A stretch of 64,000 nt of DNA from JBAOHV01 sp963714875 (GCA_963714875.1 CAVQQI010000008.1:62001-126000), one strand, 5' to 3'. Shown: positions 45,353 through 55,408, counted from the first letter of the stretch. Made by a program: numbers and translations. The notes: a model not told the origin generated them from the letters alone.

Positions 45353-45718
45353 ATGGAAGAACACGACAGGGCATCGGTGGAATCGAGCCTTCGGCTCGGT
45401 AGCGGGTTCGAGGCCGACGAACGGGCTGGCATCGTGGCGGGCTGGAGCAGCCTCACCAGCCGCTTGGGCTCGTTCCCCCGCGACGCGGTCGACTTGGAGC
45501 TCTCGGTCAAGGAGCGCGCGACGCCGAGTCAGCGGACGGTCCTCCAGGCGTGGATAGCGGGGAGCGAGCGGCTGGTGGCGACGTCGGAGGAATCTGACCT
45601 CGACACGGCACTGACCAAGGTGCGCGACGAGCTCATCCGCCAGCTCACCGACGCGAAGAACCGCAGTGAGCCCCGCAACCGGCGCTCGCTGCGCGAGACG
45701 ATCCGGGACGACGAGTGA
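45353..45718 (+). CDS. HPF/RaiA-like ribosome-associated protein
   Basis: 121 residues from an ATG behind a GGAGACAG site. GIVAGWSSLTSRLGSFPRDA, VDLELSVKERATPSQRTVLQ, TALTKVRDELIRQLTDAKNR and a basic tail NRRSLRETIRDDE match the small ribosome hibernation-factor fold, in a shortened form. Proteins of this type block translation in stationary phase. Family assignment is from pattern only. Divergent from ppk2, which also acts in starvation. Confidence 0.55.
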   Translation: MEEHDRASVESSLRLGSGFEADERAGIVAGWSSLTSRLGSFPRDAVDLELSVKERATPSQRTVLQAWIAGSERLVATSEESDLDTALTKVRDELIRQLTDAKNRSEPRNRRSLRETIRDDE

Positions 45719-45928
45719 CCGGGCGCCGCCACGCCTGACCAATGGGTCAGGGGGACCGCAGCGCACCGGGTCGGCACGACGCGATCGGGACCGCCATCCG
45801 CAGTTGCGTCGGCGTGCCGATCACGCGCGGAGCGCGCTGAGGTCGAACCGGGCGATGGCTAGGCTCGCCGCCGGCGCGTTGCGTCGGGGGGTGCATCCGC
45901 TGCCGGAGCGGGTGTTCGTCGTACATCT

Positions 45929-45946
45929 GATGCTGGTCCCAGCATC
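45929..45946. promoter_or_regulatory. Inverted repeat upstream of P450 gene
   Basis: GATGCTGG-tc-CCAGCATC is a perfect 8-base-arm repeat ending 18 bases before the P450 start codon. It could be an operator or form an RNA hairpin masking the ribosome site. No regulator gene is adjacent. Confidence 0.5.
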
Positions 45947-45964
45947 GATCGGAGGAGACACACC

Positions 45965-47221
45965 ATGACGCTCGACGAGGTCGACCTGTTGGACCTGGAC
46001 CGGTTCCAGCGTCAGGAGCACCACGACATGTTCACGGTGCTGCGTGCCGAGGATCCGGTGCACTGGACCGACGAGCCGGACGGTCCCGGGTTCTGGTCCA
46101 TCACCAAGCACGCGGACCTGGTGCAGGTGAACCGCGACGTCGAAGGGTTCAGCGCGGAGCAGGGCGGGATCACGCTGCTGGAGTCCTCGACCCTCGACGA
46201 GGGCATGGACATGCGCGGCAAGATCATGGTGATGACCGATCCGCCGAAGCACACCCGCTATCGGCTCCTGGTGAACAAGGGATTCACCCCCCGGATGATC
46301 GGACTCATCGAGGCGCACCTGGCCTACCGGGCCGAGCTGATCGTCGATCAGGTCATCGAGCGGGGCGAGTGCGAGTTCGTGACCGAGCTCGCAGCCGAGC
46401 TGCCACTGCAGGCCATCGCCGAGATCATGGGAGTTCCCCAGGACGAGCGGCATCTGTTGTTCGACTGGTCGAACCGGTTGGTCGGCGCCGACGACCCGGA
46501 ATACAACAAGGATCCCGACAACAAGGCCGACGCCACCATGGCGGCCGCCGAGCTGTACATGTTCGCGAGCGCGCTCGGCGAGGCCAGACGGGCCGACCCC
46601 CGTGACGACGTCGTCACCAAGCTCATCAACGCCGAGATCGACGGCGACAAGCTCACCCCCGAGGAGTTCGAGCTGTTCATCCTGCTCCTGGCGGTGGCGG
46701 GCAACGAGACGACCCGGAACGCCACAGCTCACGGCATGCATGCCTTCATGACGCATCCCGCCGAGTTCGCCAAGTTGCGCGAACAGCCCGAGCTCATGGA
46801 GTCCGCGGTCGAAGAGGTGCTGCGGTGGTCCTCGCCGGTGCTGTACTTCCGCCGTCAGGCCACCCGTGACGTGGAGCTGCGCGGGAAGCAGATCAAAGCG
46901 GGCGACAAGATCGCGATGTGGCACGTGTCGGGCAACCGCGACGAGGAGGTCTTCGAGGACCCGTTCCGGTTCGACATCACCCGATCGCCCAACGAGCACG
47001 TGGCGTTCGGCGGAGGCGGGGCACACTTCTGCCTCGGCGCGAATCTGGCCCGCCTCGAGCTGCGACTCCTCTTCGAACAGCTCGTGGCCCGCACGCCGGA
47101 CATGCATGTGACCGGCGAGGTCGAGCGGCTGCGGTCGAACTTCATCGGGGGCATCAAGCACATCCCGGTTGCGTTCACCCCCGGTGAGCGACTGCATCCG
47201 CTCCAGTCCTCGGCGAACTGA
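45965..47221 (+). CDS. Cytochrome P450
   Basis: 418 residues. The I-helix oxygen motif is AGNETTRNA near residue 243; the K-helix ExxR is VEEVLRWSSPVLYFRR; the haem-binding loop is FGGGGAHFCLGANLARLELR with the axial Cys. MTDPPKHTRYRLLVNKGFTP matches bacterial class I P450s that act on steroid or lipid substrates, similar to the CYP125/142 group. Cytosolic; needs a ferredoxin and reductase not seen in the window. AGGAG site precedes the ATG. Confidence 0.9.
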   Translation: MTLDEVDLLDLDRFQRQEHHDMFTVLRAEDPVHWTDEPDGPGFWSITKHADLVQVNRDVEGFSAEQGGITLLESSTLDEGMDMRGKIMVMTDPPKHTRYRLLVNKGFTPRMIGLIEAHLAYRAELIVDQVIERGECEFVTELAAELPLQAIAEIMGVPQDERHLLFDWSNRLVGADDPEYNKDPDNKADATMAAAELYMFASALGEARRADPRDDVVTKLINAEIDGDKLTPEEFELFILLLAVAGNETTRNATAHGMHAFMTHPAEFAKLREQPELMESAVEEVLRWSSPVLYFRRQATRDVELRGKQIKAGDKIAMWHVSGNRDEEVFEDPFRFDITRSPNEHVAFGGGGAHFCLGANLARLELRLLFEQLVARTPDMHVTGEVERLRSNFIGGIKHIPVAFTPGERLHPLQSSAN

Positions 47222-47303
47222 CGCCGAGCGTGGGGGGTTCCGCGGTTGCCGGCCCGGCCGGTGCGTGCGCCGAGGGGCCGACCGTCGAGTCGGGTGACCG
47301 CCG

Positions 47304-49695
47304 GTGAGCGGCGACATCGTCAGCCTGGAACAGGTCACCGACGACTCGGTCGGCGGCAAGGCGTACGGGTTGTCCAGGCTGTCGGCAATGGGTCTGGCGG
47401 TGCCGCCGGCGTTCGTGCTGCGCAACGCCGAGGCGGGCAGCTATCCCGACGACCTGGATCAGCAGTTCCGCTCGCTCGGGTGCGACAAGGTCGCGGTTCG
47501 TTCGTCCGCGCAGGGCGAGGACGGTGCCGAGGCATCGTTCGCCGGGCAGTACGACACGGTGCTCGACGTGGGCGACGGCCCCCAGCTCCGAGCGGCCATC
47601 GACCAGTGCGTGGCCTCGGCCGGTGGCGACCGCGCCCAGCGGTACCGCCACGACCAGGCCGGTGCAGCGACCACGGCCATGAACGTCGTCGTGCAACGCA
47701 TGGTCGATGCCCGTGCGGCGGGCGTGGTCTTCACGGCGGACCCGGCGAGCGCCCGGCGGGACCTGCTGGTCATCGATGCGGTCGCCGGGCTGGGCGAAGC
47801 GCTCGTGAGTGGCGAGGCGACGCCCGACCACTACGGCGTGGACACCGCCGGCCGGGTGGTTCGTCGGCAGCTCGTGGGCGTCGGAGGCGCTGTTGAGCGA
47901 TGCAGAGATCGGGGCCATCGCCGGCCAGGCGCGCGCCGCGGCGGCACACGAGGGTCATCCGCTCGACCTGGAGTGGGCGATCGACTCATCGGGCGAGCTG
48001 TTCTGGTTGCAGGCCAGGCCCATCACCACCTTGCCCGCCGACCTGAACGAGTTCGACACGACCCTGCCGCGTCCCGACGACGTGCTGACGATCAGCAACG
48101 TCAGCGAGATGATGCCCGGTGCGGTGTGCCCGTTGACGATGTCGTTCACCGGATCGGGGATCGACCACGGCCTGCAACACCTGCAGACGTCGGTCGGCGC
48201 CCGCGACCACATCGACAAGAGATGGCAGGTCACCGCGTCGGCCTACGGCCACCTGTTCCTCAACCTGACGGGCAACGTGGTGCTGTCCGCCGGCGTGCTC
48301 GGTTCCAGTGCCGACCAGACGGCCCAGACCATCTGCGGCCGGATCGTGCCCGAGCTGAAGGACCTCCCGCCCATGCCGTTGTGGCGGCGAGTGGTGAACT
48401 CGGCGCGGCTGTTGCGCTACTGCCTCGACGCTCCTCGTGTGGTGGATCGATTCGACCAGGAGCTCGACCGGTTCTCCATCAGGGAGTTCTCCGACAGCGC
48501 CGCCACCTGGTCCGAGATCGCCCGCAGGTCGTGGTTCTTCGACCACGCCATGGCCGTGCACATCCAGTCCTCGGCCCTGTCGGGCTTCCTGAACGCCATC
48601 GTCGAGAACATGGTGTCGGCCAGGTCCAACGCCAGCACCGTCGCGGAACAGGCAGAGCTCGTCCGGCTCCTCGCCGGCGCCAGTGGCGTGGAGAGCGCGG
48701 TGATGCTCGAGGAGTTGGATGCGATGGTCGACCTGGTGGCGCAGCACCCGGACGCCCCGAGCGAGTTCCAGGGTGCTCCGATCGAGGATGCCGGTCGCTG
48801 GTTGTCGGCGACCCCGGGGCTGGCGGCAGCGTTCGAGGGATTCCTCGCCGACCACGGACACCGCGGGTATCGCGAGCTGTGCGTCCGTGACCCCTCCTGG
48901 GGCGACGACCCGACCTCGCTGATCCAGAGCATGCAGGCAGCGGTGCATGCCCGGCTGCTGACCGGCGGCCACCGGGAGCTGCACACCGAGCCCATCGAGT
49001 GGCCCGCGCTGAGCCGTGGCCTGCGCTGGATCCTGCCCAAGGCCCACAGCGCAGTCCGCCGCCGTGAGCACACCAAGGCACAGCTGGTCGATGTGGCGCA
49101 TCGCTTCCAACTGGCGTTCCGTCGGCTCGGGGAGCAGCTGGTGGCCGAGGGCGTGCTCCCCGACGCCGACCTCGTGTGCTTCTTCACCACCAGCGAGCTG
49201 CCGGCGTTCCTGGCCGACCCCTCTGCAGCGGCGGTGGCGCACGCCGTCGACCGACGTCGGGCGTTGGACCACCAGCAGCAGTTCGAGTTTCCGGAGATCT
49301 CGGTCGGTCTGCCCCAGCCGTTGGAACCGCAGCCGGTCGAGATGGCCGACGGCGTGCTCCACGGTCGCCCGGCGTCACGCGGGGTCGTCGAGGGCATCGT
49401 CAGGGTGGCCCACTCCCTGGACGACGCTGCGGCGCTGGAGCCGGGGGAGATCCTGGTGACGCCGATCACCGACATCGGCTGGACGCCCTACTTCAGCCTC
49501 ATCGGAGGGTTGGTCACCGACCTGGGGAGCTCGGTGTCCCACGGCGCGGTCGTCGCGAGGGAGTACGGACTGCCGTGCGTGGTGAACACCCGGCAGGCGA
49601 CACACGCGCTGCGAACCGGTGATCGTGTGCGACTCGACGGCGACAGCGGGAGCGTGACCCTGCTCCCGGACGGGACTCCCGGCGGCCGGACGTGA
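47304..49695 (+). CDS. PEP-utilising enzyme (PEP synthase/rifampin phosphotransferase-like), one frameshift
   Basis: About 797 residues stitched from a GTG at 47304. The N-terminal ATP-grasp PPDK domain has VGGKAYGLSRLSAMGLAVPP and CDKVAVRSSAQGEDGAEASF. Near 47850-47890 the frame changes before LLSDAEIGAIAGQARAAAAH and LFWLQARPITTLPADL. The C-terminal swivelling domain has GGLVTDLGSSVSHGAVVARE, with the phospho-His and YGLPCVV. The domain order ATP-grasp, linker, phosphohistidine matches RPH-type kinases rather than PEP synthase, as the PEP-binding barrel is absent. Function in antibiotic modification is only an inference. Confidence 0.78.
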
Positions 49696-49731
49696 CGCCC
49701 GGGTCTCAGCGCAGCGTCACGGAGCGGAGGC

Positions 49732-50820
49732 TCATGGAGGTCGTCCCGTTGCCGGAGGGTCGTGCTGCAGGATCTGGCGGGCTGCCCGTTCCGATGCGGC
49801 CAGTGCCCCTTCGATGTGGCCCGGGCTGACCGTCGATGTCTCGGTCGAGGCCCAGTGCAGGTGCCCGTCGAACGATGGGTTCCGATAGGTCTCGTGCCCG
49901 AAGTACTGGTAGTTCACGAGTCGTTCGACGCCGGGTGGTGAGGTGAAGGGCTCCCTGCTCCAGTCCTGCACGAGGAGGTCGGTGGGGGTCGCTGCCTCGT
50001 CACCGAACAGGGCGGTGAGCTGATCGACGATGTCGGCGTCGAGGTGGCGGGAGCGGCCGTCCTGGAGCGGCACGAAGCCGAACAGTGCCGCCGGATCGCC
50101 CGTCGGCCCGCTCATGTCGTGGATCTCCCGCATCGGACCGACCTGGCTGAACACGGCGCCGGCCAACCCGCGGGCGCGCCAGAACGGCCGCTCGTAGCGG
50201 GCGACGGCCTTGGCCATGTTGCCCATCCACACCGGCGTGTGCTCGGCGATGCGCCGAACGGCGGGGTCGAGGTGCGGGCCGAAGTCGATGGCATGGACCG
50301 CAGTGGCCGGTGGCACCGCAACGATCACGTCGGTCGCGGTCCAGGTGGCGGTCGTGGACCTCACCTCGAGGCCCACAGCGGATCGACTGATCGAGACGAC
50401 CGGCTCGGCACGTCGGACCACATGTGCGGGAAGGGTGTGCTGCAGGTGGAGGGCCAGGGTCTGCATCCCCCCGGAGATCCTCCCCGATGGAGCATCGATC
50501 GGGTTCCCGTCCATGCGTCGGACGCCGTGGTCGTCCTGGACCAGGGCATCGCCGTCGAGGTTCTGGGGGAACGCCGTCGCTGCAGCGTCGGCCACCAACT
50601 GGGTGACCAGCGGTTCGTTGCTCCAGAACCAGCTGGGCCCGAGATCCAGACCGCCCGGGGACCACAGCCGGCCACCGACCCGGTCGCGACCCTCGAGCAC
50701 GACCACCGCCCGGTCGGCGTCGGTGAGGATGCGAGCGGCATTCAGTCCGGCCGGGCCTGCCCCGATCACGACGACGTCGACGCTGGTCGAGATGGGCACA
50801 GTGGTGGAAGGTGCTGTCAT
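49732..50820 (-). CDS. FAD-dependent amine oxidase-like flavoprotein
   Basis: 362 residues, shorter than the 430-450 of full monoamine oxidases. The dinucleotide-binding motif is VVVIGAGPAGLNAARILTDA; VLEGRDRVGGRLWSPGG is the next conserved strand; the C-terminal FAD motif HLHWASTETSTVSPGHIEGA has the Glu that precedes the isoalloxazine pocket. GMQTLALHLQHTLPAHV is a substrate-domain helix. Substrate unknown; no signal peptide. It converges with the PEP-utilising enzyme gene. Confidence 0.8.
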   Translation of the reverse strand: MTAPSTTVPISTSVDVVVIGAGPAGLNAARILTDADRAVVVLEGRDRVGGRLWSPGGLDLGPSWFWSNEPLVTQLVADAAATAFPQNLDGDALVQDDHGVRRMDGNPIDAPSGRISGGMQTLALHLQHTLPAHVVRRAEPVVSISRSAVGLEVRSTTATWTATDVIVAVPPATAVHAIDFGPHLDPAVRRIAEHTPVWMGNMAKAVARYERPFWRARGLAGAVFSQVGPMREIHDMSGPTGDPAALFGFVPLQDGRSRHLDADIVDQLTALFGDEAATPTDLLVQDWSREPFTSPPGVERLVNYQYFGHETYRNPSFDGHLHWASTETSTVSPGHIEGALAASERAARQILQHDPPATGRPP

Positions 50821-50977
50821 GACCGCGGGGCCGACATGCTCAGACCAGCCGGACCAGCGGATTCACGACCTCGGCGACCATCGACCCACGCTACGTCGCC
50901 GAGGTGCGTCGCCGTGGGGCAGGTTCCAGCTGGATCGACGGCGCAACTCGAAGGTCTCCGCCGTTACCCTGTGCGCC

Positions 50978-52183
50978 GTGAGTTCTCGCCGTGGTGCCGA
51001 TGGGGTGGCCCGCGAGGGCGCTCGGGTGGAACCGCGTCGAACGGCGCTCTGGGAGAGTGGGCTGCAGGTGTTGGTCGTGGCGTTCGTCGCGACGGCGTTG
51101 GTTGCGTGCTCGCCCACCGAGGAACAAGGGAGCGAGCCGGAGCCGGCGACCGCCGGCCCATCGGGATCGGTTCCGGTCGAGGAGTACGGGCCCCTGCGCG
51201 TTGCCGCGGAGCACGCAGGAGTCGACATCGGCGCCGCGGTCGACGCAGAGGCCCTCCGTTCCGACGACGCCTACCGCCAAGCGGTCGCGGAGAACTTCAC
51301 CTCGGTCACCCCGGAGAACGCGATGAAGTGGACGGTCATTCGTCCGGGACCCGACGAGTGGAACTGGGACGACGCCGACGAGATCGTCGACTTCGCCGAC
51401 CAGGAAGGCCTCGACGTCCGCGGCCACACGCTCGTCTGGGGTCAGGAGGCGGGCAACGGTCTCCCGGACTGGCTCGAGCAGATCGAGGATCCGGAGGAGT
51501 TCCGGGCCGCGGTGGAGCAGGGCATCCGCGAACAGGTCGGTCGCTACCGGGGGAGGGTGGACCGTTGGGACGTCGTCAACGAACCCCTGGACCACGTCGG
51601 CGCGCAGCTCGACGACAACGCGTACCTCGAGCGGCTGGGGCCGGATCACATCGGTGACGCGTTCCGCATCGCTGCGCAGGCGGACCCGGACGCCGAGCTG
51701 TGGCTCAACGACTTCAGCACCGAGATCCAGCCCGCCAAGGCCGATGCGCTGGCGGACCTGGTCGAGCAGCTGGTGCAGGACGACGTGCCGATCGACGGCG
51801 TCGGGTTCCAGATGCACCTGAACGTCGACGTGGCGATCCTGCCGGGCGCGATCGCCGGGCCGATGGAGCGGATCCGGGAGCTGGGTCTCGCGGTCGCCAT
51901 CACCGAGCTGGATGTGCCGCTCGGCCCCAACCGAACTGCGTCGCAGCAGGTCGACCTGTTCGAGCAGGTCGTGAGGGAGTGTCGCAGTGTCGACTGCGTC
52001 GAGATCACCACCTGGGGCGTGGCCGACCACCTGAGTTGGCTCGATGACCCGGCACAACGTGAGGCGAACCCGCTCCTCGAGGCGTGGTCGCTCCCCAGCG
52101 AGCCGCTGCTGCTCGACGCACGCTACGAGCCGAAACCGGCGTACGCCGTGGTGGTCGAAGGGCTCCGCAGCACCGGCGGTTGA
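50978..52183 (+). CDS. GH10 endo-beta-1,4-xylanase lipoprotein
   Basis: About 401 residues from a GTG. Signal peptide and lipobox VAFVATALVACSPTEE, then a Glu/Pro linker. GH10 signatures: FTSVTPENAMKWTVIRPGP, RGHTLVWGQEAGNGLPDWL, the acid/base Glu in DRWDVVNEPLDHVGA, and the nucleophile Glu in VAITELDVPLGP. Length and order are complete. It degrades xylan outside the cell, attached to the membrane by lipid. No transport partner seen nearby. Confidence 0.92.
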   Translation: MSSRRGADGVAREGARVEPRRTALWESGLQVLVVAFVATALVACSPTEEQGSEPEPATAGPSGSVPVEEYGPLRVAAEHAGVDIGAAVDAEALRSDDAYRQAVAENFTSVTPENAMKWTVIRPGPDEWNWDDADEIVDFADQEGLDVRGHTLVWGQEAGNGLPDWLEQIEDPEEFRAAVEQGIREQVGRYRGRVDRWDVVNEPLDHVGAQLDDNAYLERLGPDHIGDAFRIAAQADPDAELWLNDFSTEIQPAKADALADLVEQLVQDDVPIDGVGFQMHLNVDVAILPGAIAGPMERIRELGLAVAITELDVPLGPNRTASQQVDLFEQVVRECRSVDCVEITTWGVADHLSWLDDPAQREANPLLEAWSLPSEPLLLDARYEPKPAYAVVVEGLRSTGG

Positions 52184-52209
52184 GGCGAGCGCCGGCGCCC
52201 GAGATCCCG

Positions 52210-53263
52210 TCAGCCGGCAACGCTGACCAGGGTCTTCCCGATCAGCGTTCTTGCCTGCATCGCCTCGAGGGCGGACGGCACGTCGCTGAGCGTGCAGCGG
52301 TGTCCGATGACCGGCACCACGTCGCCAGCTGGCGAGGTGGTCGGCGATGGTCGCGATGTCGTCGGCCGACTCCGAGCTGACGAAGAAGGTGAGGCGTTGC
52401 TTGACGAACGGTGACAGCACGGCGGCGCGGAGCTGGCGGCCGATGCCGCCGGTGAGGCGGTCGCCGTCCTCGCCGCCGACGATGACGAGCGTGCCGGTCG
52501 GTGTGAGTGCTCGCCGTAGCCGTGAGATCGGGTTGCGGCCGCCGGTGTCGATGATCAGGTCGAACCGGTCCGGGTCGTCGTCGATGTGCTGTGCGGTGTA
52601 GTCGATGACGTCATCTGCGCCCATGGCTCGGACGGCGTCGAGCTTGGCGGTGCTGGCGACGCCGGTGACGGTGGCGCCGAGTGCGGTGGCCAGCTGCACG
52701 GCGAACGAGCCGACGCCACCGGACGCGCCGATCACCAGCACGCGCTGGCCCGGCTCGACCCGGCCGACGGTGGTCAGAGCCTGGAGTGCGGTGATGCCCG
52801 AGATCGCCGAGACCGCCGCGTGTTCGAAGCTGACGTTCTCGGGTTTGTGTGCCAGCTTCGATTCCTTGGCTGAGGCGTACTCGGCGAAGGTGCCGTTGCC
52901 GATGCCGAACACCTCGTCGCCGACGGCGAAGCGTGTCACGTCCGCTCCGACCTCGACGACCCGACCGGCGACGTCCATGCCCAGCACCGGGTGCTTCGGC
53001 CGGGTCAGTCCGTAGCCCATGATGCGGATGAGGTAGGGCATGCCGGTCATGAGGTGCCACACGCCGCGGTCGAGTCCGGCGGCCTCGACCTCGATCAGGA
53101 CCTCGTCGGCCGCGATGGCCGGCCGATCGACCGAGGACAGCTCGAGCACCTCGGGCCCGCCGTAGACGTGTTGTGTGATCGCCCGCATCGTGTGTTCCGA
53201 GGGCGGGCCGGCGGGTCGGGCCCCGGTCGTGGCGGCGGCGGTGGTGGTGGCGGTGGTGCGCAT
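52210..53263 (-). CDS. MDR-family NAD(P)-dependent oxidoreductase (one frameshift)
   Basis: About 350 residues. GroES part: EVLIEVEAAGLDRGVWHLMT and PKHPVLGMDVAGRVVEVGAD. Rossmann: VLVIGASGGVGSFAVQLATA, with VASTAKLDAVRAMGADDVID. An extra T near 52335 shifts the frame; stitching gives VVPVIGHRCTLSDVPSALEA and GKTLVSVAG at the end. Same subfamily as the enzyme at 17608. Divergent from a TetR gene across a promoter with two identical palindromes. The AAGGAG site fits the start at 53263. Confidence 0.87.
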
Positions 53264-53278
53264 TCCGTGCTCCTTCTT

Positions 53279-53326
53279 CGTACTTAGTACTGCTCTGCTG
53301 GTGTACCGTAGTCGTACTTAGTACTG
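53279..53326. promoter_or_regulatory. Two identical GTACTTAGTAC operator copies
   Basis: CGTACTTAGTACTG occurs at 53279-53292 and again at 53313-53326, in the same orientation and 34 bases apart. The GTACT-T-AGTAC core is a perfect palindrome. Both lie in the 93-base gap between the divergent MDR and TetR genes. Confidence 0.88.
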
Positions 53327-53356
53327 TCTGCAAGACCCCTCTGATCCGGAGCATCG

Positions 53357-54040
53357 ATGACGCCCAGCACCACCAGCCCGAAGCAGCGACTCACCGCGGA
53401 ACGCGTGCTCGATGGCGCCATGGCGCTGGCGGACGAGATCGGCATCGACGCGTTCACGATCCGCAAGCTCGCCGACGCGCTCGACACGAAGCCGATGACC
53501 ATCTACCACCACGTCCCCGGCAAGGAGGCGATCCTGGACGGCATGGTCGATCGGGTGTTCGCCGAGATCGATCGGCCAGACATGGACCTGGGCTGGAAGC
53601 CGGCGATGCGTGCCCGGTGCCGCTCGGCACGCGAGGTGCTGGCCCGGCATCCGTGGGCTGCCCCGCTCATGGAGTCCCGCACCACTCCGGGACCCGAGAC
53701 GCTGGGGCATCACGACGCGGTGCTGGGGTGCCTGCGCCGCGGGGGACTGTCGCTCGCCATGACGGCGCACGCCTACGCGCTGCTCGACGCCTATGTGTAC
53801 GGCTTCGCGCTCCAGGAGGCGAGCCTCCCGGCAACCGGCGGGGACGACATGGCCGAGCTCGCAGGGTCCATCATCGAACCCATGCCCGAGGGGGCCTACC
53901 CGCACCTGGCGGAGTTCACCGCCGGGCACGTGCTCCAGCCGGGCTACGACTTCCGGGCCGAGTTCGACTTCGGCCTCGACCTGATCCTCGACGCGCTCGA
54001 CGCAATAGTGTTGCCGGCCACCGAGGAGAGACGCCCATGA
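53357..54040 (+). CDS. TetR-family regulator coupled to P450
   Basis: 227 residues. HTH: FTIRKLADALDTKPMTIYHH. C-terminal: ARHPWAAPLMESRTTPGPET and AHAYALLDAYVYGFALQEAS, the TetR_C_1 type also seen in the regulator at 16895. Its stop overlaps the next P450 start by four bases, so one mRNA carries both; the MDR gene is divergent. Inference: a repressor released by an alkane or lipid-derived ligand. Confidence 0.9.
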   Translation: MTPSTTSPKQRLTAERVLDGAMALADEIGIDAFTIRKLADALDTKPMTIYHHVPGKEAILDGMVDRVFAEIDRPDMDLGWKPAMRARCRSAREVLARHPWAAPLMESRTTPGPETLGHHDAVLGCLRRGGLSLAMTAHAYALLDAYVYGFALQEASLPATGGDDMAELAGSIIEPMPEGAYPHLAEFTAGHVLQPGYDFRAEFDFGLDLILDALDAIVLPATEERRP

Positions 54041-55356
54041 GTGACGACACATCCGCACCGGTCGAGTACCTCAACCGCGACCTCGTGTCGCCGGAGATGG
54101 AGATGGCCGAGCTCGGAGCAGGTGTGCCCGACGCCGCCGACCTGGCGATCGAGGACATCAACCCGGCCAACCCGCATCTGTTCCGGGAGGACCGCTGGCA
54201 CGACCACTTCGCCCGTCTGCGGGCCGAGGACCCGGTGCACCTCAACGAGCTCGAGTCCTCGGGTCGGTACTGGTCCCTCACGAAGTACGACGACGTGCGC
54301 GCCACCGATGGCAACTGGGAGACGTTCTCCTCGGCGGGCGGCATCTCGCTGGGCCTGCGGCCAGGTCCCGAGAACGACGAGCTACTGGACCGACTGCGCA
54401 CGTTCATCGCGATGGATCCGCCGAAGCACACCGAGCAGCGCAAGACGGTGCGGGGCGTCTCCGCGCCGAGCAACCTGCGCAACCTCGAGCCGATGATCCG
54501 CGAGCGCACCGCGAAGGTGCTCGACTCGCTGCCCGAGGGCGAGACGTTCGACTGGGTCGACACCGTCTCCATCGAGCTGACCACCCTGCTGCTGGCGACG
54601 CTGTTCGACTTCCCGATGGAGGATCGGCGCATGCTGACCCGCTGGTCCGACATCGTGTTCGCGGTGCCCGAGCCCGGGGGCATCATCGAGAGCCAGGAGC
54701 AGAAGTTCGAGGAGATCGTCGGCTGCCTGCACTACTTCGAGGGTCTGTGGGAGCAGCGTCGGGGTACGGAGGGGGCGGATCTGGTCTCGCTGCTCGCCAA
54801 CGGTGAGGCCACCAGGGACATGGCCGCGGTGGACCACCTGGGCAACCTGCTGCTGTTGATCGTCGGCGGCAACGACACGACCCGCAACACCATGAGCGCC
54901 AGCGTCTACGGGCTGAACAAGTACCCCGAGCAGTACGACAAGCTCGTCGCCGACCCGGGCCTGGTCGCCAACCTGGTGCCCGAGATCATCCGTTGGCAGA
55001 CGCCGTTGCCCTACATGCGCCGCACCGCCACACGCGACTGCGAGATCCGCGACAAGCAGATCCTGGAGGGCGACCAGATCCTGATGTGGTACCTGTCGGC
55101 CAACCGGGACGAGGACGTCTTCGACGACGCCGAGGCGATCGATCTCGAGCGCCACAACTCGGACCGTCATCTGTCGTTCGGGTACGGCATCCACTACTGC
55201 ATGGGGAGCCGACTCGCCGAGCTGCAGCTGCGGGTGCTCTGGGAGGAGATCCTCCAGCGCTTCGACCGCATCGAGATCCAGGACGAACCGGAGCGCACGT
55301 TCTCGTCGTTCGTCCACGGGTACACCAGCCTGCCCGTCACCGTCACCCGCCGCTGA
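54037..55356 (+). CDS. Cytochrome P450, CYP153-like
   Basis: 439 residues. RTFIAMDPPKHTEQRKTVRG, then FDWVDTVSIELTTLLLATLF and DFPMEDRRMLTRWSD match the CYP153 alkane/fatty-acid omega-hydroxylase group. The I-helix is LLLIVGGNDTTRNTMSASVY; ExxR is VPEIIRWQTPLPYMRRTA; haem loop HLSFGYGIHYCMGSRLAELQ. The terminal ester-to-alcohol oxidation of alkanes in that group needs ferredoxin and reductase, which are absent here. Translationally coupled to the TetR gene (ATGA overlap). Confidence 0.85.
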   Translation: MSDDTSAPVEYLNRDLVSPEMEMAELGAGVPDAADLAIEDINPANPHLFREDRWHDHFARLRAEDPVHLNELESSGRYWSLTKYDDVRATDGNWETFSSAGGISLGLRPGPENDELLDRLRTFIAMDPPKHTEQRKTVRGVSAPSNLRNLEPMIRERTAKVLDSLPEGETFDWVDTVSIELTTLLLATLFDFPMEDRRMLTRWSDIVFAVPEPGGIIESQEQKFEEIVGCLHYFEGLWEQRRGTEGADLVSLLANGEATRDMAAVDHLGNLLLLIVGGNDTTRNTMSASVYGLNKYPEQYDKLVADPGLVANLVPEIIRWQTPLPYMRRTATRDCEIRDKQILEGDQILMWYLSANRDEDVFDDAEAIDLERHNSDRHLSFGYGIHYCMGSRLAELQLRVLWEEILQRFDRIEIQDEPERTFSSFVHGYTSLPVTVTRR

Positions 55357-55380
55357 ACGGCGCGAGGATGATCGCTGGGC

Positions 55381-55408
55381 ATACAGGAAGACGATGATCT
55401 TCCTGTAT
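55381..55408. promoter_or_regulatory. Palindrome overlapping the antitoxin start codon
   Basis: ATACAGGAAGA, six bases CGATGA, then TCTTCCTGTAT: arms are exact complements and the right arm ends on the AT of the VapB start codon. Such overlaps are typical of autoregulated toxin-antitoxin operons, where the antitoxin binds its own promoter. Confidence 0.85.

Noticed and set aside
45728..45964. Plus-strand open frame of about 100 codons before the P450
   Set aside because: Arg/Pro/His-rich with no family pattern; antisense-type shadow of high-GC DNA.
50891..53263. A 790-codon open frame on the minus strand
   Set aside because: It reads through the frameshift of the MDR gene and then antisense to the xylanase; only the MDR part is real.
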